The position numbers were made by a program, and so were the translations under genes. A DNA stretch of 64,000 nucleotides, taken from assembly GCF_002443255.2 (NCBI RefSeq), contig NW_019211457.1, forward strand, positions 17,232,242 to 17,296,241, read 5' to 3'. Shown here in pieces: positions 11,940 to 22,788 of the stretch. How positions within the stretch are numbered: the stretch's first letter is position 1; the number at the start of each line of letters is the position of its first letter. The notes beneath the pieces are model-generated. The model was not told the DNA's origin. It was given only the letters and a program-made list of their open reading frames with translations, and ran no database searches. The stretch is from Varroa destructor. Lineage: Eukaryota; Arthropoda; Arachnida; Mesostigmata; Varroidae.

Positions 11940-12960
11940 CCTTATTTTGGTGACACCGTTGGGGTAGCTCGTAATATGATTGAAGTGGCGTAGGAGTTGG
12001 CTGATCGAGAACCGTTTCCCGTGATGCTCAATGGGAGGAAACCCAAGCGATAGGCTGGGGAGTACGAGTAACTTGCAAAGCAACCGAGACCATCGAACCA
12101 GGCTGTAAGGCAGGCGTGCGGGTATTTGCAAGGAGTGCCCGACACTTAGTTTGATTTGAAGATTAATGCAGAAGAGACGTGTGAAAGCTTCAAAGAGGAC
12201 GAGGGCGCTTTTTCCTGTAGGATGTCGGTTCGTCCGAACAGTTCTTTCGTTGCTATAGGAAGACGAGAGTGAGGTTCAGCGAGTTCGGGAACTGTGGTAC
12301 CTCCGCGTTATGTGGGCACCACCAGACCTGCAAACGGAGGTGTAGCTAAAACCAGTAGTCAACTGACCGACTCGGTTAGCATGAACCCCCTACAACGTCA
12401 CGGCGCATCAACCGCCGAGTCATCGAAGGACACAAAGTGATCAGCATTATGCGAGAACGGTAAACAGTGGGCAGCTTCTCATTCCGACAGAACACCCTCC
12501 ACCGTTCGGACGGCATGAAAAAATTATGACTCGCGCTTCCACAGGCAACCGAGGCTTTGATGTTTGCTAAGTGTTATCGGGGTCATCCAAACAAAAAGAA
12601 AACTATTCAGCGCCTGATGGCATGATATTTTCCAAACGGAGGGATTTTGCGCAGCTGTGACGTATGCCAGCTGCCAGCGGTAAACAGCCGTGATCGCTAC
12701 GTGTAGTACCTCGGCAATACGATGGTGGAAGCAACGGGAAACCCAATTGTATGTGGGCTTAGTGCCGCAGACTTGTGCAAGACGTCCCCTTTATGCCGCC
12801 CGCTAGCCCCTAGTCGGCTCCGAAGATAATGGAATCGCGCTTAGCGCGTGCCCGTAGGGGGTCACCAAGAGGTATACAGTGCAACGTAAAGTATAATGCA
12901 CCGGGTGCAAGGGGATACCAGCCGCGAGATGGGGTTATGTCCCCGGATGAACATAGTCAA
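11940..12960 (+). mobile_element. Decayed Ty3/gypsy-like retrotransposon (GC-rich island)
   Basis: This kilobase is clearly richer in G+C than its flanks, and its 12530-12703 part encodes an LTR-retrotransposon integrase zinc finger (separate entry). In Ty3/gypsy elements reverse transcriptase and RNase H lie upstream of integrase; 11940-12480 has the right place, but stops and frameshifts hide any clear motif. Downstream to 12960 should hold the integrase core, where only a weak YVGLVPQT-like match was seen. No LTRs were found. The outer limits follow base composition and are approximate. Confidence 0.5.
12530..12703 (+). pseudogene. Integrase HHCC zinc-finger relic of a gypsy-type pol
   Basis: One frame reads LALPQATEALMF, then a GHPNKKKTIQRLMA stretch, an in-frame stop at 12622-12624, YFPNGG, then RSCDVCQ (12653-12670). 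Known gypsy integrases have a GHxGxxKT block, a YxWPGM block and a CxxCQ block in this order. The distance from the KT to the first Cys is about six residues short, so there is a small deletion. RSCDVCQ is a typical sequence for the CxxC half of this finger. Stops at both ends and inside make the copy inactive. Confidence 0.7.
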
Positions 12961-13242
12961 GTTAAAATATAAATTGTTAAGTAAATACAGTTCTACGACT
13001 GTACAAAAACAGGTAGCTGTAGAGTGCTTGTTTTTTGTCACCTAACGACGAAACTATGCCAGTCCGCCAGTTATAATATGCGCGTATATACATACATGTC
13101 AAAAACATTGAAGAACTGTTTCGCCAGCGCGCAGTTCATCGGGAAAAGAATAAGGATGAGAGATTATATAGGCATCAACTTGTACACACACGAATGCGCT
13201 TAGCAAGGGCTGAACGTTACTGTTCTGTGAATTCGGGGCAGT
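12961..13242. other. Unassigned spacer
   Basis: AT-rich sequence between the gypsy relic and SINE A2. I see nothing in it. Confidence 0.6.
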
Positions 13243-13255
13243 GAGGGTGTAAAAG
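13243..13255 (+). repeat. Left target-site duplication of SINE A2
   Basis: GAGGGTGTAAAAG is repeated perfectly at 13353-13365, on either side of a tRNA-like insert. Confidence 0.7.
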
Positions 13256-13352
13256 GCTTAGAAGTACTCTGTGATATAGGCTCGAATCCGGGCATAGATA
13301 CATCCTGTTTGGCGCCTAACGATGATGTGTGACGTAAAGCTCAAAACACAGA
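13256..13352 (+). mobile_element. tRNA-derived SINE, family A copy 2 (shortened)
   Basis: This 97-bp insert lies between perfect 13-bp direct repeats. It has a B box with one change (13279-13289, GGCTCGAATCC) followed by GGGCAT as in copy 1, then CATCCTGTTTGGCGCC, and the family tail GACGTAAAGCTCAAAAC. The A-box half is missing or truncated and the middle is shorter than in copy 1, so it could not be transcribed from its own promoter. Confidence 0.7.
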
Positions 13353-13365
13353 GAGGGTGTAAAAG
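13353..13365 (+). repeat. Right target-site duplication of SINE A2
   Basis: This 13-mer is identical to 13243-13255. Confidence 0.7.
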
Positions 13366-16346
13366 CTTCAGCAGCTAGCCATTATATTGATCAATCCCGT
13401 GCAATCGAAGCCGACAAGTGTCCTTGTCATTTATTTAATATATAAGTTTAATATATAATAATTATAGTAATAGCTAAAAGTAGCCCCGGTACTCGATTCG
13501 TTCTGTAGCCCATTCTAAAAGCAGCGTTAGCACCAGTTTGCTTCCATGAGAACACATATAAGCAGACATCGTATTGCGTTCGATTTGCCCAAGGACTAGG
13601 CCGTTCTTGAAAAAGCAGGCATTGATTAAGCCAAAGAAAATCTGTATTGATTGTAACGAAAGCCAAGCCTGACACCTTTCAGGCATCATTGCTCATAGTA
13701 ACACGTTGGATTCGAGCAGATGTGTTTCGTGTTAATGATAACAAATGGCTTACTGCCCTATTATTAGCTATAGTCGGCCACCGTACGCGCATTTCATCAT
13801 TGAATCAAATTGACAGTTGTGCATAACAGTGACCGAAAGTAAATCCGTTAGCCTGTTTCTAGGCGTGTGGCCCGTTAACTATTATGAGTAAGAAGGAAAA
13901 CGCATCCGTTATACATTTATTTATACATCTTTGATGCCGCCGTACATACAGGTTCGACCTCACAGAAGGTTCATCCTTTCGACAACGTATGAAAAGCGTG
14001 AAGAAGTAAATTGGCTTACGGGCTAACCAGGTCAAGTTAACCGGATGAAGGGAGCCCCTAAAAGAAACGTGATGGAAGAGTTCTTTGATACCGGCTTTTC
14101 AACGAATGATCACTGCACCCCTGAAGAAGCAGTATGTTCCTGCGCTAAGATCAAAATGTCACCCCTTCAGGGCTGCGAAAAACTAACGATAAGTGCTCCC
14201 GATTCCAGTTGCCTGTTTGTGTCCTTGGCATGGACAGGAAGAACGAAAATATGGCAAACGGAGAAGTATCATGCTTAAAGACTTATGAGGCAGCGATACA
14301 AAATAGGTGCGAACTTTGAAGTGCCAATGGGTGTTGGCCGACTGTATGCGTAATGTTCGAAAGCGACAATATAATGCGGTGTACGCTGTCATCTATCTGG
14401 TTATAGTAGTCAGTACGAATATTCGAAAAACCATTAAGCTAGCCTGTTGTGGCCAGTATATCCAACTATTCAACTGGTCGATAATTGGATATAATTATGG
14501 CATACAAAAATATTTTTTGCATAAAAGAACACATGACCGCTTTGTTGAACATGCCCAGGACATCCGGATAGATCTGTCATGAGGTCTGTGTGTATCAGCA
14601 ATGGACCGTGCTAGTAAATCATGTATGTTTATAAATTACTCTCATAAATCACGATCGTTGTGAGACGTTTCAAATACGAAGTGTTTTAGTCGTAAAGCTA
14701 GAGAAATCACTACTCGTCTAGGCCCTGCCACGGAACGCGGACATTGGAACAAGTAAGACCTTGTCGCACTTACGATCATCCATGCCAACCCATTAATACT
14801 TGTTAGTTTGCCATAGACTGTCCATTGAAGAAGTCAGTGGAAATACGCTCACACAAAACATATGGACAGGGTAACTCTATATTCGACTGTGAACAAGGCG
14901 GCGTCTCGATATACTGGCACAGGGGCTCTACTGCAGCTTTCGCGGCCATAATACTATGTATAATACTACATTGGTTGAATGTTTGATTCCCTTACGAGTA
15001 TTCGTTACATCTATCGATGTATTGTACAAGTCGCACCCGAGGTAGCCAGCATTCGCTTAATGGCTCTGGTATCGGGTAAATCTTTATGGCTCGCATCTAA
15101 AGTGCTAAAATATTAAACAAGACTGCTAGATGTCTGCTCGTACACGCAATAGGCATGGCCTCCAGATGGTATCAATCCAATAGCTCACTCGATTGCTTAC
15201 AATATGGAACAAATAAAGGAAAAAAAAAGCGTAGCAACACATATTTATACAACTGGACAAAACGAACGCTCAGAGAAATAATCCATATTTTTTTTTTAAT
15301 TCAATTATGGAAATATATGTTTATCATGCGAATCTGTATATTGTGCTAGAAGAGACTGTTGGGATGGACGTTTCAGTTTACTCTGTGACAATATTTTACT
15401 TCGTTGTCTACTGACCATCTTTTGAAATTTGTTTGAAATATCGTTGTGGTTCGTACTGCCACTTTATTCATGACAATCTCTAGAGACCACTCAAATTTGA
15501 CATCTCTAACTGCAGTTGTCCTACAAGTACAACACTAGGACCTTCCTACATTTGGCATTATAGGCGAAAATAAAGCGTTTTGGTGTAGGAGGATTGAGGA
15601 AATCGAACTTTCTGCGTACTAAACAATCTAATTAATTTGTTTTTTTGTTTTTTCGTGCCACAACCATCATCGCATTAAAACATTTTAAGAAAGATTAGAC
15701 GAATCTTGTCTGTTCTCTGAATTGTTCGGGAAAGACCGACTTGGGTATGCTTCCCTCATTTTAAAGCAACTTCTTTCGAAATGCAAATTTTCAAATCGCG
15801 AAAGGTCAAACACTTTGCAAAAAACCATGTATACATGACATTCGGCTCTTTTATATGGAAACATTTGGTATGCTTAGTGCCAATGAAATGAGGCCGTCCG
15901 CCTCGGCGAGTACAGAAAAAGATTGGCATAGATATCTATTACCGCTAAAGTCCTATCTCCTCCTTCTTGGTGCCAATTTCAAAATCTGTTTTTCATACAG
16001 GATATATAGGAACCCGAATGAATCTCAGATAACGTATCGTACATTTGTGCATGTTGCGCTCATACCATGTATATTGGGTGCATGTTAATTGATGTTTTTA
16101 TTACGTGTGTTTGAAACTCCGGAGGGTAATGGTCTACAACAGAGCTTTGCCAAAATATATTTTCAACAAGAGTATATTTTGTGTTTTTGAAATGGCATAG
16201 AACACGGGATTAGATAGCATTAAACGAAACGGTGCTCGTCGTACGGTGGCCGTCTTCATCACCTAGCGATTAGACGCAATCAAACGCAGGAGGTGTGACT
16301 ATTTACATGCACAGATCTCGATCATTCTGATTCGGTCAGTCAGGTG
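13366..16346. other. No supported gene
   Basis: Short frames (14045-14278, 14307-14582, 15855-16088 plus; 13448-13689 minus) have no family motif. The 15855 frame starts at ATG and has a Leu-rich segment, but no splice or poly(A) support. Confidence 0.5.
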
Positions 16347-16365
16347 TATATATATATATATATAT
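16347..16365 (+). repeat. (TA)n microsatellite
   Basis: A 19-bp uninterrupted TA run. Confidence 0.9.
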
Positions 16366-19300
16366 CAATACATTTGGCACGTTCCGAATATTTATGCTGA
16401 TGTGATCATTCAGCCCACTCTGAATATGTCTACCTGATACGACGTCTGTTTAAACGCAAATAGATAAAATGGCTTTATTTAAATTCTACGAGCATTTGTC
16501 ATTTCATGTAAATGGTTTGCCAAACGAACGACGTATCTAATTTGCTTATTAGGTTGTAGCTAGCTTTTTTCAAATTTACCTATATGCTCTTTTATTTATT
16601 ATTATTGTCCTGATTCTCATACATCAGAGCTATGGTCCTAATGGCGAGCTTTCATAAAAGCATAGTCCTAGTAGTACCAGCCCCCCAGTCTAGCATAATT
16701 TTATAGCAATTGATCATTGTGTTTCTCGTTAAGTAGAATCAGTTGAACAAGTTATAGCCCCGTCAGCTGCTGTAACAATAATACAACAACCCCTGAGCGT
16801 TCTCGGTCGAATAGACACACACTGTTTTGGCGTAAGCAAGCAGGGTAACTCTGAGCGTCCTTTGCGATCGTGTGAAATCCCCCTTTTGACGAAAGGATAG
16901 GATTTAAATATTGACAGCTTCTTACTACGGCAAACTTTTTTTTTCGAGAGACTTGCTCTTCAAGCACTATTTTCAATACAAATGGTTCGAATCGAATGGG
17001 TGAATGCCTTGCAATACTAACGTTGTCGTCTGTATCCCGCATGTACGTGTCTTTCGCATGCTAGGACTTCCAAGAAGAAATGAAGAGCGTCGTGCAGATG
17101 AGAGGTCTGTGTCTGTGGGCATATTGTCTTTTAATCTAGTTGATTTAAGTTGAGCTGCTTATTTGTGTTTTGTCAATTAGTCCTAGCCTTTAAACTAAAT
17201 TTCCTTGAAATGCCTTAGCTTTGGTCACTTGCGTCCCAAAATACACTGCATATGAAAGACGTAAGTATGTGGTTCCAAAAACATGAAACAAACTTACAAT
17301 TACTTTCCTAGACGCTCAATTAATTCCATTGCAGCAGCCCTGGTCATCATAGAAAGTGTGCGAACAAAGCAAGACGTTCCTAGCTTTACTCGCGCATGAT
17401 TTCTGGGCCTTCGCAATGGTTATTTCTTCGCCAGCGATATTGAGGCTGCTGACGTCGGTGGGGGAATCCTCATTGTAGAAATGGCAAACCGCTTACAGTG
17501 GCGAGTGGGGGGTAAAAGGGGACGAAGAGAGCAGCACGGGAGCAAAGTATATCTGTCGTAGAAGAGAGAAACAAACCAGTGCACTCCAAGTAGTATGCCA
17601 TATGCCTATTTGACTCGTGAACGTCGACCAGAACGTTGCCATAACTTAATCGTATTATTGATTCTTGCAACATGCATTGTCTTGTTCAGCGGAATCGTCA
17701 TAGCCATCGAGATCCTATAGACACGATGATGACAAACTGGCACTTCTGATCACGTCGTAGACGTGTGTTCGTTTAGCCCTTGATCAGTAATCGATATGGA
17801 CAATATACGCCTCCGGGCTGGCTGCTATTAGATACTGCAATGGTGTCGTTTGAACCGCTGCTTTATTTACCCGGACTACAGGAGCAGCCGCTGAGGTCGT
17901 TGTCGATACTGTGCTTAATTTTAATGTTGTTGTTGTTGTTGTTGTTGTTGTGAAATCCCCGTACGAAGAGTTGGTAAAAAGCAGAAGCTGCTATATGAGT
18001 CCGACACTGAATGCTCTACTTTCTGCCCTCGGAGCGATACGATTCTCTAATTCGTCGCGTACCTTTTTGTGAGTCAAAAGTATATCTATGATAGACATAA
18101 AAAAGCGAGTTATGTCTTCAACGTACACTTAATTGGGTTTTAACAAGACAGCTGTTCATAGATCACAAGTCCTTTATGTCTTTAACTAACATCTCCTATT
18201 TGCAAAAATAGATTATACCGTTCTATAATAACGTATTGCTCAAACGGGAGCGGGCGCTGGGTACGTTCTTAGAAAGCTGAGCCAATGAACTATTCAACTG
18301 TCTTTAGCATTTCGCTTTAGTTTTCCAAGAGCCATGTCATCTCAACACCGACTGCGATTAGCGCCATGACAAGTAATTTCTTATCCCATATATCTTGTAT
18401 AATAACAATATACATTAAAAAATGCCTCATAGCAAGTTCAAATGCCAAGTTGAAAAAGGAGTGATCCAGGCGCAAATAAGAAAAATCTCAATTTACAGTA
18501 CATTCCTTTTGTATTAAGTCAAGCTTTATTCTCTAGTTAACTTCGTATTGGCCATTGAGCGCTATTGGTGTATCTTAAGCAGATTTTGGATGCATCCTAT
18601 TAGTGTCCTAAAAGCTGGCCTCTTTTACCATTACCATGTGACGTCTTTACTATAGGCTTATACGTAATGCATGGTCTCGAAAGGGTATAACCTAAAAATT
18701 TGGAAGCAAAATGGCCTATTTATTGCTTCTCTACGAACGTGTACTCTAGTTAGTTCTATTAAATTAGTATTTATTGGTACTAAATATGTATATTTAAATG
18801 TGAATTAAAAAGATTTAATAATGAACTTTCGTCAATTGTAGCTTTCTCCTCTTGTGTTCAAAGATTCAATCTAAGTAATTTAAAATGAACTCCGTTCTCT
18901 GAACGAAAAGACGCAGTAGTAATGTAACCGTATTAAATTTTCCCTCTTGACGGGAAGATCTTATCTTCAAAGCAAAGTTGAACTATAAGCAAAAACCAAG
19001 ATACCGCCCGCACCTGACCCTATCAGACAACACTGACCAGATGCGAATACCTATTGCCAACGCTGGTCGAAATTAGAATTTTTCGAAATAGTACCGGAAT
19101 TCCGCGTTCAGGGTGGATGCTTCGTTGGTTCATCGTTATTCTGGGCGAGATTATTTAACTAGTTTCAAGTCAACCATCTCGTAACTGGTCTGTCTACTAT
19201 GAAAATCGAAGTAACTTGCAACTTGATGGTAAATTCGAAATAACAGTTTCAGTTCGACTAAGTAGCGTATTAGCAAGTAAAAGTAAGCATAAGGTAGAAT

Positions 19301-19999
19301 ATTATCGAGTTAGTATTTAAGATGATAGAACTCGGGTGTTTACATGTTTAGACTTGAAACACTTGATTGACGTGAAGTCTGTCACGCCCTCTTTCGATAC
19401 CATGTGCTAGAACGTACGATGCTCAATATCGATGAAATAGAAATTTAAATTTAGTCCTGAAATACACGCAGCTTATAGAGAAGCCATCATAACTTACCTC
19501 AGCATGTTTAGGTAAACTGTGTACCTTGCTGTGCGAAGTAGTCTAGCAAAATTTCAGCAAACGCACCGACTCATTATACCTGGTCTCCAAAGATATAAGT
19601 GTACTATATTTTGTGTAAACATGCGGTGGTTTGGCCTCTCCAGGCTTGCTTCAGACCCAGACTACTTGTAGCCTGTGCTTTCGCTCACTACTCAATCGAC
19701 GAACTGTCTAGATCTTGACCCACAATGGCGGATCGGTATTTCCGTAAGTGCTTTAGCCTTACAGCCAGCTACGACATGCCGCGCCGCAAATTGGAGCGGA
19801 ACGCTACTTGAAAACTAATACAAAACTAGAACTCTATTTTGCTTTTGGTAGCTAGTTGAATCGCTTAAGACAACGTTTAATCCGATGATGTCGCCAAAGG
19901 TGAATGCTAAGGTTGCATACTATCATTTTCCATTAAAGCTTTAAACAAAATATAAAAGTTTAATAAAGCGACTCTTAAGAGGCAATACTAATAATTCTT
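16366..19999. other. No supported gene
   Basis: A 96-codon ATG frame on the minus strand (16752-17042) is within chance length. At 19725-19743 an ATG in good context (CACAATGGC) is followed after 19 nt by GTAAGT, which could be a tiny first exon, but such pairs are expected by chance. Confidence 0.5.
17925..17952 (+). repeat. (TGT)n microsatellite
   Basis: Nine uninterrupted TGT/GTT units. Confidence 0.9.
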
Positions 20000-20005
20000 T
20001 TTATC

Positions 20006-20194
20006 GTGACCCTTATAATAATAATCCCTGGACAATCGAATAACCAGTATCCATTTTTGCTGGATATTAGACTGGCTGACGATGTCGCCCGCATTTCAGG
20101 TAATACAACCAAAAGTCTACCGTCAGATATCGTCGCCCGCTACATGAGATATCTGCTAGCGACTCTGAACCAAAAGTATGATAGGGTAGTTTAA
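20006..20194 (+). pseudogene. Possible non-LTR reverse-transcriptase trace
   Basis: This 62-codon frame contains DIRLADDVARISG (around 20055-20095). RTE- and CR1-type reverse transcriptases carry an (R)FADDvxLIS catalytic block. The first position here is Leu instead of Phe or Tyr. No upstream fingers/palm motifs were seen, and the following GC-rich DNA does not show a clear thumb or endonuclease. The match is one short motif and may be chance. Confidence 0.22.
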
Positions 20195-20204
20195 GGAAGG
20201 TGCG

Positions 20205-20296
20205 ATCGGAAAACTATCGGCTATGGGATACGCCTACCTGTGATATACGGCCTACCGGAACCGGTAGTGAACTTTCCTCAATTTCCTGTATAAGAA
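20205..20296 (-). mobile_element. Dispersed repeat, family B copy 2
   Basis: Read on the minus strand, it shares ordered blocks with 49404-49500: GGAAATTGA, AAAGTTCA, GGCC(G/A)TAT, GGTA and AGCCGATAG, across about 80 bp with small gaps. I judge overall identity moderate, so this is an old copy. It lies at the left edge of the GC-rich island 20300-20700. Confidence 0.45.
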
Positions 20297-20700
20297 GTAA
20301 GCCAAGAATTTGATGAGGACCCAGGCGAACCCCCTAGTTAAAGCCGGGATACATTACGGTATGTTGAGAGTATGAAAAAGGCGGCTGGTCTAAGGCGGTA
20401 ATGTTTGTAACGGCAACAGCGAAGCGAGAGCGATTTCCTAGATCGCCTCGTTGTGTAGTAGGCGGCAATTGTTATTCCCAACAGCGGTCACTGCACCAAG
20501 TCTGACTGAGCCACTAGCAGATTTATCTTTGCTAAGTATGGAAACGTGGGTGTTTGCAACGAGTGAAGATGAAAGGGGGCGTCATTTATATCGCTATAGG
20601 TTAATTAAGTGTATATTATAGAATGCGTCGTATGAGTGCTGAAACCGGGCGAGCGAGAACGCAGAATGACGCGTTGACCAAAGGCATAGCTAGAAAGTTC
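20297..20700. other. GC-rich island of unknown origin
   Basis: Base composition rises relative to both flanks, as in the gypsy relic at 12 kb. Short open segments occur in all plus frames, for example about 40 codons from 20401 and a Thr/Ser/Leu-rich run over 20460-20620. None reaches a family motif. It is probably a fossil transposon body adjoining the RT-like trace and family B repeat, but this is inference. Confidence 0.35.
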
Positions 20701-22278
20701 AGGTTGACAATATTCATGGTCAGTTTGGTACTGCCGCTTACCTCGTCCTTAGAATTAATTTAGACAACTTTGCCTCCAGACGCGTCGCGATAGCAATTAT
20801 GCCGTATGTCCCCTTCGAAGCTGTTAGTAACACCTCAGCCGTCTTGGTCTATCTTTATGAAAAAATAGAAGCAGTGAGGCAAACGAAGCACCGCATTCCC
20901 CGATCCTCGCATGAGCCCCCCGTGAGGCACTGGGGTGCTAGTTTGGTATTTCTCCTAATTAGTTGATCACCAATAATACAGTAACTCAGTAATGTATTGA
21001 CGACGATTATGTGCGGTTCAACAGCCATCAAGAGATAAAGCAAAAAAAAAAAACAAAAAGGACCATTTAAAGGGGTGTACAGTGTAGAATTCTTCTTGAG
21101 CTATTGGCTACGTAAATACCATTTATGACAAAGGTGTCTTTTTTAATAATAATAATGAAGTGAACTCGGACAGTGTACATATGGGCATTCGATCTTTTCT
21201 CGCATTTTTCGAAACGAAACGGTCTGATATCGCAATTAAGAACACCAGAATTATTCTCTTGACCGCTAAAAGTTTGACGATGTTGCATAGCTTGAAAGTC
21301 ATAATAATGTTATGCCTTAGAAATAGCATTGCCTTTCTATATAGCTAAAACGTTATTTGTGACTGTAGTTGACCAGCTTAAGCGTAAGGCAGAAATCGGA
21401 TTCACGTTTTCTATTCGTAGGGTACAAGCGTCTGGAACAACTTTTGTGAAACATCGTGATAGCTCGAAAATTAACAGCATCAGTTTCTCCTACTTGCTTT
21501 GGCCAGTGCTCACCGTCCTTCGGACGGCCCTTGGAGTCTAGTGCTGACCTTGCCTGCTGTACCTTCAAATTTTACCTCGTGTTTAAAAGGCACCCTTTGC
21601 TTTGCGAATGCTTGTGAAGTATAAGCAATTAGCCTAAAAGAAAAAAAAACACCTATGGGCTAATTCAAAACAAAGCTAATTTTGATCCCGATCAATGAAT
21701 ATAACAGGTTGTCCGGTTATTTACGTGCGTAAATTAAAATTAGTTCAGATTTATTGTAGGACGACTGTTTTGACGCCGCACGATGTGGGATGATTAGAAA
21801 CTAATCGTGTACTACTTTAGGTTGTAAATGCATAAAATATGTGAAATCGTCTTTCCCTGGAAAGCTCACGGCTTGGCCAACCCGAAACTCGTCTATATAA
21901 TCTGCCATTAATATACGTAACAATTGCGTAGGGTACTTCCGCACACTTTCGAGCGTAACGACACTGCGTCTACCTTATTAGGCTGAACCTGCAGAACTCT
22001 AGTAGGCCATGCCAGGCGTCGTTAGCTCTGGGGATCCTATAAATCTTAATGATAAATTGTCAGGTAATCTGGAGTCGGATGCACTCACACGATGCTTGCC
22101 GGCAAGAAGGTACAGACTATAATTAGCTAAACTGCCTTCTAGTGTTTTCATTTCGAATGAGTTTTTATATATAGCGTGCAAGCGTCTCCAACATCCTCGT
22201 ACATAACTTCGCCACAAAGGATTTTAATGGCACCGTCCAAAGCTAGGACAGGTTTGGTCGTTATTCAAGCTTTGCTAT
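20701..22278. other. No supported gene
   Basis: Several 60-75 codon frames occur on both strands at 20855-21568 without motifs. A short AAT repeat lies near 21146-21157. Confidence 0.5.
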
Positions 22279-22299
22279 AAAAAAAAAAAAAAAAAAAAA
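22279..22299 (+). repeat. Poly(A) tract, 21 bp
   Basis: An uninterrupted A run. It could be the tail of a retroposed sequence, but nothing recognisable lies upstream. Confidence 0.85.
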
Positions 22300-22722
22300 G
22301 TACAAAAGACATTGCTATCTAACGGCGAACAAAACATTTTGACTTAAAAGGGTAATGACGAATCATTTAATTCAGTAATAAGTCACTTTCTTATACTCGC
22401 CATAGCGTTGCCTTTTGTAAAAGTGATGCAAGCACGCACTTTAATAATTATAGGAAGAATAAACCCATATCTTGATGGGTCGACAGGCATAACAGACGTC
22501 TAAAAAAGATGTTTGTTTAACCGAAGGAGCTTCGAGCGCGCGCCTACTTCGAGCCATTTGAGAAAGGCAGATCTGTGCAGAAAGAAATATCGTATGGAAG
22601 AGGACGGTGCAACGGTAACTAGATAAAAAACTATGCACCGTACTACAGTAACTTTAGGCCAGCAATGAATGGAAACAGAAACATTTTTACGCTGAGTTTT
22701 TCGATGAATTACTGTGTTTTTG

Positions 22723-22788
22723 GGTGGGAGCTAGGTGACTGGATAATTCAGTAGATCTGATGGTCACGTGAACTCGAATTCTGGGTAT
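22723..22788 (+). mobile_element. Possible SINE family A relic
   Basis: GTGGGAGCTAGGTGACTGG resembles the A-box region and AACTCGAATTCTGGGTAT resembles the B box plus GGGCAT of family A, at tRNA-like spacing. The family tail and target-site duplications are not visible. Confidence 0.3.

Noticed and set aside
11940..12960. Ribosomal or other structured RNA gene
   Set aside because: The GC-rich, stop-ridden look first suggested rRNA, but no universally conserved rRNA blocks are present, while the integrase finger is.
16752..17042. 96-codon minus-strand gene
   Set aside because: Starts at ATG and is long for the window, but about a dozen frames of this length are expected by chance and it has no other support.
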